Source: Labedella phragmitis (GTDB lineage: Bacteria; Actinomycetota; Actinomycetes; Actinomycetales; Microbacteriaceae). From it: a stretch of DNA of 64,000 bases. The DNA is taken from assembly GCF_004078635.1 (NCBI RefSeq), contig NZ_RZNB01000007.1, positions 62,001 to 126,000 of the forward strand. Reading direction: 5' to 3'. The position numbers and the translations under genes are program-made. The notes beneath the pieces were generated by a model. The model did no database searches. It worked only from the letters and a program-made list of their open reading frames with translations, and was not told the DNA's origin. Shown one piece after another: positions 1-9,038 of this stretch (its first letter is position 1; each line of letters opens with the position of its first letter).

Positions 1-456
1 GACGAGCGCATACTGGGCGTGTTCCCGGAGCTGGGGCAGACGGACGGTCATGGCGTCGAGGAACTTGTACTTCTCGACCTGCTTCGGGGTGCCGACGTCG
101 CCCGAGTGCACGTACGTCGAGACGACGGTGATGGGGGTGCCGTCGACGTCGTAGTCGGCCTCGAGCCAGCGGCCGGCGCTGTCGAAGTCGTCGGCACCGA
201 AGTCGACGCGGTGGACGTGAGCTGCGCGGCGGCTCGCGAGAGCGACTCCGGCCCGGCCCTTCGCCGTGGCCTCGTCGTGGAGCACCGTCCAGTCGGAGCC
301 GAGGAGCGCCTCGATGTCGGCGGTCGACGCACGCACCTCCTGCATCGCGAGGATGTCGACGTCGCGACCGGCGAGCCACTCGCCCATGCCCTTGCGGTAG
401 GCGGCGCGGATGCCGTTGACGTTCACGGAGGCGATACGGACGGGACGATCGGGCAT
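1..456 (-). CDS. xth: Exodeoxyribonuclease III (5' part; gene runs off the window)
   Basis: The first 152 codons of an AP endonuclease/exonuclease III of the endonuclease-exonuclease-phosphatase fold, which nicks DNA at abasic sites and degrades duplex DNA 3' to 5' in base excision repair. Visible are the N-terminal SVNVNGIRAA strand, the metal-binding Glu of the MQEVRA motif near residue 39, and the STYVHSGD segment. The C-terminal half with the catalytic His lies outside the window. The ATG start is preceded by a TAAACT box with 6 nt between them, so the message may be leaderless, although the gap also reads GGAGCA. Exonuclease III rather than exonuclease A is chosen from the MQE motif context. 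Confidence 0.93.
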   Translation of the reverse strand, partial: MPDRPVRIASVNVNGIRAAYRKGMGEWLAGRDVDILAMQEVRASTADIEALLGSDWTVLHDEATAKGRAGVALASRRAAHVHRVDFGADDFDSAGRWLEADYDVDGTPITVVSTYVHSGDVGTPKQVEKYKFLDAMTVRLPQLREHAQYALV

Positions 457-462
457 TGCTCC

Positions 463-468
463 AGTTTA
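463..468 (-). promoter_or_regulatory. -10 box (TAAACT) of xth
   Basis: On the minus strand TAAACT ends 6 nt before the ATG of the exonuclease III gene, the distance expected if transcription starts at or next to the start codon. No clear -35 is seen. Confidence 0.5.
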
Positions 469-503
469 GTCGTGACCGCCGACACGGCTCAGGGGCCGGC
501 GGC

Positions 504-1646
504 TCAGGGGACGAGCGGGCGGCCCGTCGCGGCGGCCGTCGCCGCCTCGTCCTCCGCGACCGCGCGATCGAGCGCCCGGCGGGCTCGGAACCGGGAGACG
601 GGCCCGCCGGCCTCGTCGAGCCGGCGGCGCGCAGCGTCGAGAGCCGACGCGGCGACGATCCGACGCGCGTCGAGCTCGCGTTGCGCCTGCTGCTCCGGCG
701 TGTAGCGAGCGACCTCGACCCCGCGATCGTCGAGCGTGACCGCGATCCAGGTGGCGCACAGGAGGACGACCCGCCACACGATAGCGAGCCAGAGGAGGAG
801 ACCGATGAACACCGCGAAGGTCGCGAGCAAGGGATTCCGGGTCGCTCCGCCGAGGAGGTAGCCGCTCGCGATGCTCAGCGCGGCGAGGAGGACGCTCCCG
901 GCCCCCGCGCCCACGAGGAGGTCGCGCGGCGGGATCGGGATCGCGCTCAGCACGCGGAAGATGAGGGCGAGGGCGATGACGTTCACGACGACCGAGACGA
1001 GGACGCCGACGATCCGGATGCCGACGGCGACGGGGGCCGATCCCTGGTCGAGCCCCAGCACTCCCGCGATCCAGTCGAGCGCCGCGGTGCTCACGACGGA
1101 GACGAGTCCGCCCGCGATGAGGAGCACCCCGAACCCCAGGGCGAGCCCGAGGTCGATCGCCTTCTGCAGGAGGAAGAAGCGCGTGACCGGTGGGACCCCG
1201 AACACGGCCCGGACGGCCTGCCGCATGAAGCCGAGCCACCCGATCGCCGTGCCGATGAGCCCGATGAAGGCGATCCATCCGACGAACTCGACGTCCTCGA
1301 GGGCGTTCGGGGAGATGATGCCGCCCTCGGCGATGAGTCCCGGCACGTAGCTGTTGATGATGTCGATGAGTGCGGAAAGGATGTCGGGGTTCGATCGGAG
1401 CCACACCCCGGCGAGGGAGAAGCTCACGAGGATCGCCGCGAAGACCGCGAAGACCGACTGGAAGCTCATCCCGGCCGAGAGGAGCTCTCCGTCGCGCTCG
1501 CTGAAGCGCGTGAGGACTCGCACGGGCTTGAGCGCCATCACGCGTTCGGCGAGTCCCGTCACGCGACCCATGAAGGTCGAGGAGTCCGGCGTCGGACGGT
1601 CGGCCGCGCCGTCCCCCCGGGGATCGGTGTCGGGTCGCGGGGCCAT
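504..1646 (-). CDS. YihY/virulence factor BrkB family membrane protein
   Basis: A 380-residue integral membrane protein of the YihY/UPF0761 (formerly RNase BN) family; its substrate is not established. The sequence shows the family start (ERDGELLSAGMSFQSVFAVFAA, about residues 50-71) followed by several hydrophobic helices to about residue 305, then a charged cytoplasmic tail rich in Arg, Glu and Ala. The ATG start has TAGGCT 6 nt upstream and a TTCGAC hexamer 17 nt further up, so a leaderless transcript is likely. It lies 47 nt upstream of xth on the same strand. The family call is firm, the function unknown. Confidence 0.88.
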   Translation of the reverse strand: MAPRPDTDPRGDGAADRPTPDSSTFMGRVTGLAERVMALKPVRVLTRFSERDGELLSAGMSFQSVFAVFAAILVSFSLAGVWLRSNPDILSALIDIINSYVPGLIAEGGIISPNALEDVEFVGWIAFIGLIGTAIGWLGFMRQAVRAVFGVPPVTRFFLLQKAIDLGLALGFGVLLIAGGLVSVVSTAALDWIAGVLGLDQGSAPVAVGIRIVGVLVSVVVNVIALALIFRVLSAIPIPPRDLLVGAGAGSVLLAALSIASGYLLGGATRNPLLATFAVFIGLLLWLAIVWRVVLLCATWIAVTLDDRGVEVARYTPEQQAQRELDARRIVAASALDAARRRLDEAGGPVSRFRARRALDRAVAEDEAATAAATGRPLVP

Positions 1647-1652
1647 GGGGAG

Positions 1653-1658
1653 AGCCTA
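1653..1658 (-). promoter_or_regulatory. -10 box (TAGGCT) of the yihY-like gene
   Basis: TAGGCT on the minus strand, 6 nt before the ATG, with TTCGAC 17 nt upstream as a plausible -35. Confidence 0.55.
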
Positions 1659-1792
1659 ACGACCGCGTGGTCCACGTCGAAGGGGTGGCCGAGTCCCGCG
1701 AACGGGGGGCGTTCTGACAGAATGTTGTGAGGCGTGTGCCGAAGCCGACCGACGTTCCCAGCCGGCCGCACGCCCGTCGTCCGAGGTGGTCC

Positions 1793-2740
1793 GTGAATCC
1801 CAGCATCCGATACTCCGCGTGGACGGACAGCCCCGATTGGGTGCTGCTCGTCACGCGACGGATCGTCGTCGCCCTGAACTCGGCTCCGGACCACGCTCTC
1901 ATCTCACGGTTGTGGTCGACCGCCTCGGCCGAGGGCGCCACCGTCGACCGCGTGCTCGACGTCGTCCCTGCCGAGGTCGCTGGTTCGCCGCTCCCGTTCG
2001 CCGTCGTGGGCATGCCGGTCGACGACGACTCGGGCGTCAGCTTCTTCGTCCATGCGGGTGCCGGACTCGACGTACTCGCCTCCGGCGCGCGCCGGCGAAT
2101 CGTCGCCGAGAGCGGGCCGTGGTTCCGCACGCGCCTCGAGGCAGTGTCACACGTAGCGCTCGGCGACCCCGCGCAGATCCACGCCCCGGCTCTCCCGCTC
2201 ACCGAGGGGGTCGTCCGTGCCGCCCGCCTGGACATGGTCTTCGCCGACGAGCGGTTGACCCAGCCGCGTACGGGCGCCGTCAGCGTCGCCGAGGCGGCCC
2301 ACGACGGACATACGGTCCTGCGATCGGACCTCCCGCGGCCCCGCGATCTCGCGGCTCCCGACGAACCGGCGGTTCTCGGCGGGCCCCGCACTCTCATGTA
2401 CGGCTACCGCCTCAACGGGAGCCAGCCCTTCGCCCTCGACGTCCCGCACTACTTCGGGCGCAACCCGAAGCTGCCGTCCGCTGGCGGGCGGGTCGTCATC
2501 GTCCAGTCGTCGACGAAGTCCGTCTCGGCGACGCACGTGAAGATCGAGCAACTCGGCGACAGCGTCGTCGTGACCGATCTCAAGTCAACGAACGGCACGT
2601 CGCTCATCGTCCCGGACTCGAGCTGGCAGCGCCTCGCCGCCGGGCAGTCGCTCGTCGTCCCCGCCGGTACTTTCATCGACATCGGCGACGGCAACGTCAT
2701 CGAGGTCATGCCCGGCCAGCCCCTCGAACCGGGCCGCTAG
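1793..2740 (+). CDS. FHA domain-containing protein
   Basis: About 315 residues when started at the GTG at 1793, which has AGGTGG five bases upstream; an upstream in-frame start at 1727 lacks this. The C-terminal third is a forkhead-associated domain: GRNP near residue 220, S-x-x-H (SATH) about 25 residues later and the STNGT loop typical of phosphothreonine-binding FHA folds. The N-terminal two thirds match no catalytic family I recognise; similar N-termini are found in actinobacterial FHA proteins of unknown role. It probably binds a phosphothreonine partner of a Ser/Thr kinase. No kinase or type VII secretion gene is adjacent, so context gives no further help. Confidence 0.82.
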   Translation: MNPSIRYSAWTDSPDWVLLVTRRIVVALNSAPDHALISRLWSTASAEGATVDRVLDVVPAEVAGSPLPFAVVGMPVDDDSGVSFFVHAGAGLDVLASGARRRIVAESGPWFRTRLEAVSHVALGDPAQIHAPALPLTEGVVRAARLDMVFADERLTQPRTGAVSVAEAAHDGHTVLRSDLPRPRDLAAPDEPAVLGGPRTLMYGYRLNGSQPFALDVPHYFGRNPKLPSAGGRVVIVQSSTKSVSATHVKIEQLGDSVVVTDLKSTNGTSLIVPDSSWQRLAAGQSLVVPAGTFIDIGDGNVIEVMPGQPLEPGR

Positions 2741-2806
2741 TCGTCTCCGAGCCGGCGGCGAATCATCGCACGACCGTCGTGCCGCTCGCAACGCCCCCCC
2801 GCACGG

Positions 2807-2846
2807 CGACGGCGGCCCGACAGGAGTTCCTGCCGGGCCGCCGTCG
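2807..2846. terminator. Bidirectional hairpin between the FHA gene and sdhB
   Basis: GACGGCGGCCCG and CGGGCCGCCGTC form a long GC-rich stem, with CAGG/CCTG pairing inside it. It stands between two convergent genes. There is no T tract, as is usual in high-GC actinobacteria. Confidence 0.7.
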
Positions 2847-2865
2847 TGACGAGGTGAGGCGGAGA

Positions 2866-3627
2866 TCAGGCGGTGCCGCGCATGAGCGCGGACTTGACCT
2901 CGGCGATCGCCTGCGTGACCTGGATGCCGCGCGGGCACGCCTCGGTGCAGTTGAAGGTGGTGCGGCAGCGCCACACGCCGTCCTTGCCGCCGAGGATGTC
3001 GAGGCGGACCTTCGCCTCGTCGTCGCGGGAGTCGAAGATGAACCGGTGCGCGTTCACGATCGCGGCCGGACCGAAGTACTGGCCGTCGGTCCAGAACACG
3101 GGGCACGAGGACGTGCACGCCGCGCACAGGATGCATTTCGTCGTGTCGTCGAAGCGGGCGCGGTCGACGACCGACTGCACGCGCTCCTTGCCGGCCCCGG
3201 GCATCGTGCGCGCCTGGAGGAACGGCTGTACCTCGCGGTACGACGCGAAGAAGGGCTCCATGTCGACGATGAGATCCTTCTCGAGGGGCAGACCCTTGAT
3301 CGCCTCGACGTAGATGGGCTTCGAGATGTCGAGGTCCTTGATGAGTGTCTTGCAGGCGAGGCGGTTGCGTCCGTTGATGCGCATGGCGTCGGAACCGCAG
3401 ATACCGTGCGCGCAGGACCGACGGAACGTGAGCGATCCGTCCTGCTCCCACTTGATCTTGTGCAGAGCGTCGAGGATGCGGTCCGTCGCGAACATCTCGA
3501 CGTCGAAGTCCTGCCAGCGCGGCTCGTCGTCGACGTCGGGATCGAAGCGACGGATGATCAGCGTGACGGTGAACGACTCGATCGCGTCTGCGTCGCTCGG
3601 TGCTGCGTCGAGGGTGGCCGTCGACAT
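2866..3627 (-). CDS. sdhB: Succinate dehydrogenase iron-sulfur subunit
   Basis: The 253-residue Fe-S subunit of respiratory complex II, passing electrons from SdhA to menaquinone at the membrane anchor. All three clusters are visible: 2Fe-2S ligands Cys72, Cys77 and Cys92 (SCAHGICG...AC), 4Fe-4S ligands in CILCAACTSSC (165-175) and 3Fe-4S ligands around Cys221, Cys227 and Cys231 (CRTTFNCTEACPRG). It is the last gene of sdhCDAB, starting one base after the sdhA stop codon, and ends at a convergent hairpin. Confidence 0.98.
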   Translation of the reverse strand: MSTATLDAAPSDADAIESFTVTLIIRRFDPDVDDEPRWQDFDVEMFATDRILDALHKIKWEQDGSLTFRRSCAHGICGSDAMRINGRNRLACKTLIKDLDISKPIYVEAIKGLPLEKDLIVDMEPFFASYREVQPFLQARTMPGAGKERVQSVVDRARFDDTTKCILCAACTSSCPVFWTDGQYFGPAAIVNAHRFIFDSRDDEAKVRLDILGGKDGVWRCRTTFNCTEACPRGIQVTQAIAEVKSALMRGTA

Positions 3628-3628
3628 G

Positions 3629-5443
3629 TCAGTACTTCCTCTCCATCGGCTCGTATCGGGTGATCACCACGGGTTTCCAGTCCAGGCGGATGTGGTCCGC
3701 CGGATTGGCCGAGTGCGGGTCTCCCGACAGGTAGGCCATCGTGTGCTTCATGTAGTTCTCGTCGTCACGCTTGGGGTAGTCGTCCCGCATGTGGCCGCCG
3801 CGGCTCTCCCGGCGGTTGCGCGCGGAAAAGACGACGACCTCGGCGAGGTCGAGGAGGAATCCGAGCTCGATCGCCTCGAGAAGGTCCGTGTTGTACCGCT
3901 TGCCCTTGTCCTGCACCGAAATGCCGAGGTAGCGTTCGCGCAGACCGTGGATGATCTCGGTGACATCCGCGAGCGACTCGTCGGTGCGGAAGACCTGCGC
4001 GTTGCGGTCCATGTTGTCCTGGAGCTCCTTGCGCAGCACCGAGACGCGCTCGGTTCCCGTCGCCGACCGGAGCTGCGCGATGAGCTCGCGGATCTCCTTC
4101 GTCGGGTCCGCGGGAAGCGGCGTGAAGTCGACGCCCTGCACGTACTCGACGGCGTTGCGGCCGGCGCGCTTGCCGAAGACGTTGATGTCGAGCAGCGAGT
4201 TGGTGCCGAGACGATTCGATCCGTGGACCGAGACGCACGCGCACTCGCCCGCGGCGTAGAGGCCCGGGACGACGGTCGTGTTGTCGCGGAGCACCTCGGC
4301 CGCGACGTTCGTGGGGATGCCGCCCATCGCGTAGTGCGCCGTGGGCATCACGGGCACCGGCTCGACCACGGGGTCGACGCCGAGGTAGGTGCGCGCGAAC
4401 TCGGTGATGTCCGGAAGCTTCGTCTCGAGGACCTCGGCTCCGAGGTGCGTGCAGTCGAGGAGCACGTAGTCCTTGTGGGGACCGGCGCCGCGGCCCTCGG
4501 CGACCTCCTGGACCATGCAGCGCGCCACGATGTCACGCGGGGCGAGGTCCTTGATGGTGGGCGCGTACCGCTCCATGAAGCGCTCGCCCGAGGCGTTGCG
4601 GAGGATCGCGCCCTCACCGCGGGCGCCCTCCGTGAGGAGGATGCCGAGCCCTGCGAGACCCGTGGGGTGGAACTGGAAGAACTCCATGTCCTCGAGCGGG
4701 AGCTTCTTGCGCCAGATGATGCCGACGCCGTCGCCCGTGAGGGTGTGCGCGTTCGAGGTGGTCTTGTAGATCTTCCCGAAGCCGCCGGTGGCGAAGATGA
4801 TGGCCTTCGACTGGAAGACGTGCAGGTCGCCGGTCGAGAGCTCGTACGCGACGACGCCGGAGGGCTGCTCGACGCCGTCGACCTCGGTCATGACGACGTC
4901 GAGCACGTAGAACTCGTTGAAGAAGTTGATGCCGAGCCGGACGCAGTTCTGGAAGAGCGTCTGGAGGATCATGTGACCGGTGCGGTCGGCGGCGTAGCAC
5001 GCGCGCCGCACCGGCGCCTTGCCATGATCGCGCGTGTGTCCGCCGAAGCGGCGCTGGTCGATCTTGCCCTCGGGCGTGCGGTTGAAGGGCAGACCCATGT
5101 TCTCGAGGTCGATGACCGCGTCGATGGCCTCCTTCGCGAGGATCTCCGCAGCGTCCTGGTCGACGAGGTAGTCGCCGCCCTTCACTGTGTCAAAGGTGTG
5201 CCACTCCCAGCTGTCCTCCTCGACGTTCGCGAGCGCCGCGGCCATGCCGCCCTGCGCCGCTCCCGTGTGGGACCGGGTGGGGTAGAGCTTCGAGATGACG
5301 GCGGTCTTCGCTCCGGGACCGGCTTCGATCGCAGCGCGCATGCCGGCGCCACCGGCGCCCACGATCACGATGTCGAACTGGTGGTAGTGGACGCCGTCCA
5401 CGATCGTCGATTCGGACGCGGAAGTACCTGAGGGATTCGTCAT
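3629..5443 (-). CDS. sdhA: Succinate dehydrogenase flavoprotein subunit
   Basis: A 604-residue flavoprotein that oxidises succinate to fumarate in the TCA cycle. Seen are the dinucleotide-binding [11 protein letters not shown] near residue 25, the [11 protein letters not shown] segment whose His carries covalent FAD, and the catalytic-site region with QFHPTGL and [12 protein letters not shown]. The ATG start is set by CACAGGAACC just upstream; reading further upstream would run into the sdhD coding region. There are 11 nt between the sdhD stop and this start, and sdhB follows at once. Confidence 0.98.
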   Translation of the reverse strand: MTNPSGTSASESTIVDGVHYHQFDIVIVGAGGAGMRAAIEAGPGAKTAVISKLYPTRSHTGAAQGGMAAALANVEEDSWEWHTFDTVKGGDYLVDQDAAEILAKEAIDAVIDLENMGLPFNRTPEGKIDQRRFGGHTRDHGKAPVRRACYAADRTGHMILQTLFQNCVRLGINFFNEFYVLDVVMTEVDGVEQPSGVVAYELSTGDLHVFQSKAIIFATGGFGKIYKTTSNAHTLTGDGVGIIWRKKLPLEDMEFFQFHPTGLAGLGILLTEGARGEGAILRNASGERFMERYAPTIKDLAPRDIVARCMVQEVAEGRGAGPHKDYVLLDCTHLGAEVLETKLPDITEFARTYLGVDPVVEPVPVMPTAHYAMGGIPTNVAAEVLRDNTTVVPGLYAAGECACVSVHGSNRLGTNSLLDINVFGKRAGRNAVEYVQGVDFTPLPADPTKEIRELIAQLRSATGTERVSVLRKELQDNMDRNAQVFRTDESLADVTEIIHGLRERYLGISVQDKGKRYNTDLLEAIELGFLLDLAEVVVFSARNRRESRGGHMRDDYPKRDDENYMKHTMAYLSGDPHSANPADHIRLDWKPVVITRYEPMERKY

Positions 5444-5454
5444 GGTTCCTGTGA

Positions 5455-5913
5455 CTAGGGGGCGGGGCAGAAGGAGGGGAGCAGGTGGGCCTGGTCGGCG
5501 CTCACCGCGGGGCACGGGTCGAACGTGAAGACGACGAGCGTGCCGAGCACGATGAGGACGACGACCGAGGCGAGGATCGCTCCCTTGAGGACCTTCCGGA
5601 GGACGGGGGTGCGGGCGTAGTCGTTGACGATCGTGCGCATGCCGTTGCCGCCGTGGATCATCGCGAGCCACAGCATGAGCGTGTCCCAGACCTTCCAGAA
5701 CGGGTCGGACCACTTGCCGCCGACGAAGGCGAAGTCGATCGCCTTCACGCCCTCGCCGACCATGAGGTTGACGAAGAGGTGACCGAAGATGAGCACGAGG
5801 AGCACGACGCCGGAGACGCGCATGTACACCCAGCCCCACTTCTCCCAGTTGACGCCGCGACGCTTCGCGGAGCCCGCAGGGGTGCGGGGGGAATCGATGG
5901 TGGTGGAAGTCAT
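5455..5913 (-). CDS. sdhD: Succinate dehydrogenase hydrophobic membrane anchor subunit
   Basis: A 152-residue protein with three membrane segments (about residues 30-52, 78-95 and 108-132), fitting the small anchor subunit of complex II. The [12 protein letters not shown] start of the first helix and [12 protein letters not shown] are typical of actinobacterial SdhD. It shares quinone and haem binding with SdhC. It sits between sdhC and sdhA with 11-nt gaps on both sides. The C-terminus is unusual in carrying two Cys in a short polar tail (DPCPA...SFCPAP). Confidence 0.93.
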   Translation of the reverse strand: MTSTTIDSPRTPAGSAKRRGVNWEKWGWVYMRVSGVVLLVLIFGHLFVNLMVGEGVKAIDFAFVGGKWSDPFWKVWDTLMLWLAMIHGGNGMRTIVNDYARTPVLRKVLKGAILASVVVLIVLGTLVVFTFDPCPAVSADQAHLLPSFCPAP

Positions 5914-5924
5914 GACCGTTCCCC

Positions 5925-6362
5925 TCAGTGGCTGAACACGTTGATGAGGTGCCGCGGCACGAAACCGATCATCGTGATGACCCAGAGGCCGATCACGACG
6001 TAGAACATGGCGCGCTGGTACACGGTGCCCTTCGACCAGAAGTCGATGAGGATGATCCGGATGCCGTTGAACGCGTGGAAGACGATCGCGCCGACGAGGG
6101 CGACCTCTCCGAGACCCATGACGGGCGTCTGGTACGTGCCGATGACCGCGTTGTACGCCTCTGGCGACACTCGCACGAGGGCGGTGTCGAGGACGTGCAC
6201 GAGGAGGAAGAAGAAGATGGCCACGCCCGTGATGCGGTGGAGCACCCACGACCACATGCCCTCGCGGCCGCGGTAGAGGGTCCCCGCGGGACGCCGCGAC
6301 GTCGTGGTGGAGAGTTCTGGCTCTCGCGATTGCTCCGGTGTTCCGACAGTCTTCACTGACAC
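5925..6362 (-). CDS. sdhC: Succinate dehydrogenase cytochrome b556 subunit
   Basis: The first gene of the sdh operon, a 145-residue membrane protein with three helices. It carries the [15 protein letters not shown] signature of SdhC; a His at the end of helix 2 (VFHAFNGIR) is a likely haem ligand. The start is placed at the GTG at 6362 because GGAGGT lies 6 nt upstream of it. The ATG five codons earlier would place that ribosome-binding site inside the gene. Confidence 0.94.
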   Translation of the reverse strand: MSVKTVGTPEQSREPELSTTTSRRPAGTLYRGREGMWSWVLHRITGVAIFFFLLVHVLDTALVRVSPEAYNAVIGTYQTPVMGLGEVALVGAIVFHAFNGIRIILIDFWSKGTVYQRAMFYVVIGLWVITMIGFVPRHLINVFSH

Positions 6363-6436
6363 GAAACGACCTCCCATTTCCGGCGGGGGTTGTCGGGGCC
6401 TCTGCGGCCCCGTGCGTCACTTCGGCGCGTTGTACC

Positions 6437-6465
6437 AGTCTATTCGCGACCGCGGACATTGTCCC
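6437..6465 (-). promoter_or_regulatory. Predicted sdhCDAB promoter with a palindrome over the -35
   Basis: Read on the minus strand, GGGACA (6460-6465) and TAGACT (6437-6442) are 17 nt apart. The 11-nt inverted repeat GGACAATGTCC (6454-6464) overlaps the -35 and could be an operator. The leader of about 70 nt contains a small CGGGGCC/GGCCCCG hairpin at 6394-6412 before the ribosome-binding site. Confidence 0.5.
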
Positions 6466-6482
6466 TTTAGGGGACCCTAACC

Positions 6483-6498
6483 CTCTCGACGTCGAGAG
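6483..6498. repeat. Perfect 16-nt palindrome between corA and sdhC
   Basis: CTCTCGACGTCGAGAG reads the same on both strands. It lies upstream of the sdh promoter and just past the 3' end of corA. It may be a regulator site or part of the corA terminator; with no loop it is a poor RNA hairpin. Confidence 0.45.
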
Positions 6499-6535
6499 AG
6501 TCCCGGCGTCGTCGTCCGGGTGACCGCCGCAGCGC

Positions 6536-7669
6536 TCAGAGCCACTTGTTGCGGCGGAACAGGGCGAACAGTCCGACCCCCGAGGCGAGCAGGAGCGCGA
6601 GGGCGAACGGGTAGCCGAGGTCCCAGTGCAGCTCGGGCATGTGATCGAAGTTCATGCCGTAGATGCCTGTGATGATCGTCGGACCGAACAGGATCGCGGC
6701 CCACGCGGAGATGCGCTTCACGACCTCGCCCTGCTGCAGGCTCGTCTCCGTCATCCGGGCGATCTCGTCGTTCTGGCGCTGCGCGACGAGCGTGCCGTTG
6801 ACCGTAAGGATGTCGCGCAGCAGCTGACGGAACGCCGTCACCTTCTCGTCGATGTGCTGGAGGTGGTCCGACACGTCGCGCAGTCCGCGCTGGAGTTCCG
6901 GCGCGACGCCGTACTTCTCGCTCCCGAGCTCGAGTCGACGCACGACGTCGAGGAGCGGCTGCTCGGCCCGCTCGAAGGCGATGACCTCGCGAGACAGCTC
7001 GTAGATGCGCCGCGAGACGGTCGTGTCACCCTCGAAGACCTGCTCCTCGATCTCGTCGATGTCATTGGAGAGGCCCTGGACGACGGGAGAATACTCGTCG
7101 ACGACGGCGTCGATGATCGCGTAGAGCACGGCATGCGGCCCGAGGGAGAGCAACTGGGGATTGTCCTCCATGCGCGAGCGAACACCCGTGAGCTGCGGCG
7201 CTTCGGCGTGGCGGAGGGTCACGATGAAGTTCGGCCCGACGAAGAGGTGCAGCTCGCCGAACTCGAGCCGCTCGTCCTCGTCGACGTAGTCGGCGGCGCG
7301 GAGCACCATGAAGAGGACGTCGTCGTAGCGCTCCATCTTCGGGCGCTGATGGGCGAGCACGGCGTCCTCGACGGCGAGGGCGTGCAGCCTGAACTCGTCG
7401 GCGATCGCGCCGATCTCGTTCTCGTCAGGGCGGTAGAGACCGATCCAGGCGAAGCCGTCCGGCGTGTTCCGCAGCGTCTCGAACGCTTCGGAGAGCGTCG
7501 CGGGGGCTGAGACCTTGTGGCCGCCCGAGTAGATCCCCGCTGCCACGAGGCTGTCGCGATCGTCCGGTGCATGTACGAGGCGGCGAGCGCCGCGGGTCGC
7601 CGCCGAGCGCTTCACATCGGGAAGCGGGATGCCGAGGGTGTTGCGTCCGTCCACTGCTGCCCCTTCCAT
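6536..7669 (-). CDS. corA: CorA-type magnesium/cobalt transport protein
   Basis: A 377-residue divalent-cation channel of the CorA family. It has a long cytoplasmic N-terminal domain with the ALAVEDAVLAHQRPKMERYDD region, a helical stalk, and two C-terminal membrane segments joined by the YGMNF selectivity loop (GMN at about residues 338-340). The tail ends in basic FRRNKWL, normal for the family. The start at 7669 is chosen because an ORF extended to 7750 would overlap the divergent manC start. A TACAGT box lies 9 nt before the ATG. Confidence 0.95.
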   Translation of the reverse strand: MEGAAVDGRNTLGIPLPDVKRSAATRGARRLVHAPDDRDSLVAAGIYSGGHKVSAPATLSEAFETLRNTPDGFAWIGLYRPDENEIGAIADEFRLHALAVEDAVLAHQRPKMERYDDVLFMVLRAADYVDEDERLEFGELHLFVGPNFIVTLRHAEAPQLTGVRSRMEDNPQLLSLGPHAVLYAIIDAVVDEYSPVVQGLSNDIDEIEEQVFEGDTTVSRRIYELSREVIAFERAEQPLLDVVRRLELGSEKYGVAPELQRGLRDVSDHLQHIDEKVTAFRQLLRDILTVNGTLVAQRQNDEIARMTETSLQQGEVVKRISAWAAILFGPTIITGIYGMNFDHMPELHWDLGYPFALALLLASGVGLFALFRRNKWL

Positions 7670-7736
7670 GACGTCATCACTGTAGACCTCTCGACAGAGT
7701 GCCGGCCGATCGCGGCTCGGCGGAATCGCGTGTCGG

Positions 7737-7742
7737 TATGGT
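7737..7742 (+). promoter_or_regulatory. -10 box (TATGGT) of manC
   Basis: TATGGT ends 6 nt before the manC ATG, with no Shine-Dalgarno between, which points to a leaderless message. Confidence 0.55.
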
Positions 7743-7748
7743 GGCCCC

Positions 7749-8864
7749 ATGACGACGTCTCTCGAGCGGTTCTACAGCGTGATCCCGGCCGGCGGCATCG
7801 GCTCCCGATTGTGGCCCCTCTCCCGCGCCGACGCCCCGAAGTTCCTGCACGACCTGACCGGCAGCGGGAGCACGCTCCTCCGCGCGACCTACGACCGACT
7901 CGCGCCGATCGCGGGAGCCGACCGGATCATGGTGGTGACGGGGCGCGCCCACCGTGCGGCCGTCGAGGCGCAACTCCCGGGTATCGCCGACCACAACATC
8001 GTCCTCGAGAGCGAACCGCGTGAGTCGTCCGCTGCCATCGGACTCGCCGCGGCGATCCTGTCCCGCCGTGAACCCGACGTGATCATCGGATCATTCGCGG
8101 CGGATCACGTGATCCGCTCCTCGCGCCAGTTCCGCGCGACGGTCGCGGAGGCCGTCGCGGCAGCCGACGCCGGCTACGTCACGACGATCGGCATCCAGCC
8201 GACGGAGCCCGCGATCGGTTTCGGGTACATCAACAGCGGCGAGAGCCTCTCGATCGACGCCTCGCCGAACGCCCTCCGCGTCCGCTCCTTCGTCGAGAAG
8301 CCGAACCTCGCGACCGCGCGTCGCTACCTCCGCTCGGGGGAGTACCTCTGGAACGCCGGGATGTTCATCAGTCGGGCTGACGTCCTCCTGGAGGAGCTCG
8401 GCCGTTCCGAGCCGGAACTCCGCGACGGACTGCTCGAGCTCGCGGCCGTCTGGGACGACCCGGCCCTGCGCGGTCCGGCCGTCGACCGCATCTGGCCGGA
8501 TCTGCCGAAGGTCGCGATCGACTACTCCGTCGCCGAGCCCGCGGCGAAGGCCGGTCGGCTCGCGGTCGTTCCCGGCCACTTCGACTGGGACGACGTCGGC
8601 GACTTCGCGTCGCTCGCGAAGATCAACTCGGGCGGGCGTCCGACGGACCTCGCGATCCTGGGTGAGAACGCCCGCGTGCTGTCCGACTCGTCGAGCGGCA
8701 TCGTCGTCACTCAGACGGCGCGCGTCATCAGCCTCATCGGCGTCAACGACATCGTCGTCGTCGACACCCCCGACGCCCTCCTCGTCACGACACGCGAGAA
8801 CGCGCAGCGCGTGAAGTCGGTCGTCGACGCCCTCAAGCTGTCGGGCAGGGGCGACGTCCTCTGA
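7749..8864 (+). CDS. manC: Mannose-1-phosphate guanylyltransferase
   Basis: A 371-residue nucleotidyltransferase making GDP-mannose from GTP and mannose-1-phosphate for cell-wall and glycolipid mannosylation. The pyrophosphorylase signature PAGGIGSRLWPLSR is at residues 13-26, followed by PKFL. FVEKPN and the sugar-binding FDWDDVGDF motif also match. It lacks a C-terminal phosphomannose isomerase domain and is therefore the monofunctional form. It is divergent from corA and probably transcribed alone. Confidence 0.95.
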   Translation: MTTSLERFYSVIPAGGIGSRLWPLSRADAPKFLHDLTGSGSTLLRATYDRLAPIAGADRIMVVTGRAHRAAVEAQLPGIADHNIVLESEPRESSAAIGLAAAILSRREPDVIIGSFAADHVIRSSRQFRATVAEAVAAADAGYVTTIGIQPTEPAIGFGYINSGESLSIDASPNALRVRSFVEKPNLATARRYLRSGEYLWNAGMFISRADVLLEELGRSEPELRDGLLELAAVWDDPALRGPAVDRIWPDLPKVAIDYSVAEPAAKAGRLAVVPGHFDWDDVGDFASLAKINSGGRPTDLAILGENARVLSDSSSGIVVTQTARVISLIGVNDIVVVDTPDALLVTTRENAQRVKSVVDALKLSGRGDVL

Positions 8865-9038
8865 CCCTCCCCGGCACGTCCGGCACGACACTCGAGGGGG
8901 CCCCGGTCGTCCGGTTTGCACAGGAGCGTCCCGCTCGTCTTGCGCATCGGGAGATGACTGACAAGATTGTCTCCGACGGCCCCTGACGATGTGGGCGCGA
9001 CCCTGTCTGTTCCTGCACCCACGACCAGTGGAGATCCC

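Noticed and set aside
466-2397. A 643-codon minus-strand frame opposite the FHA gene and overlapping the YihY-like gene
   Set aside because: Arg/Pro/Thr-rich composition without any motif, the typical shadow of high-GC coding DNA; the frames with real FHA and YihY motifs occupy the same bases.
1793-2740. The FHA gene as part of a type VII secretion or kinase system
   Set aside because: No ESX, FtsK-like or Ser/Thr kinase gene lies in the window around it.
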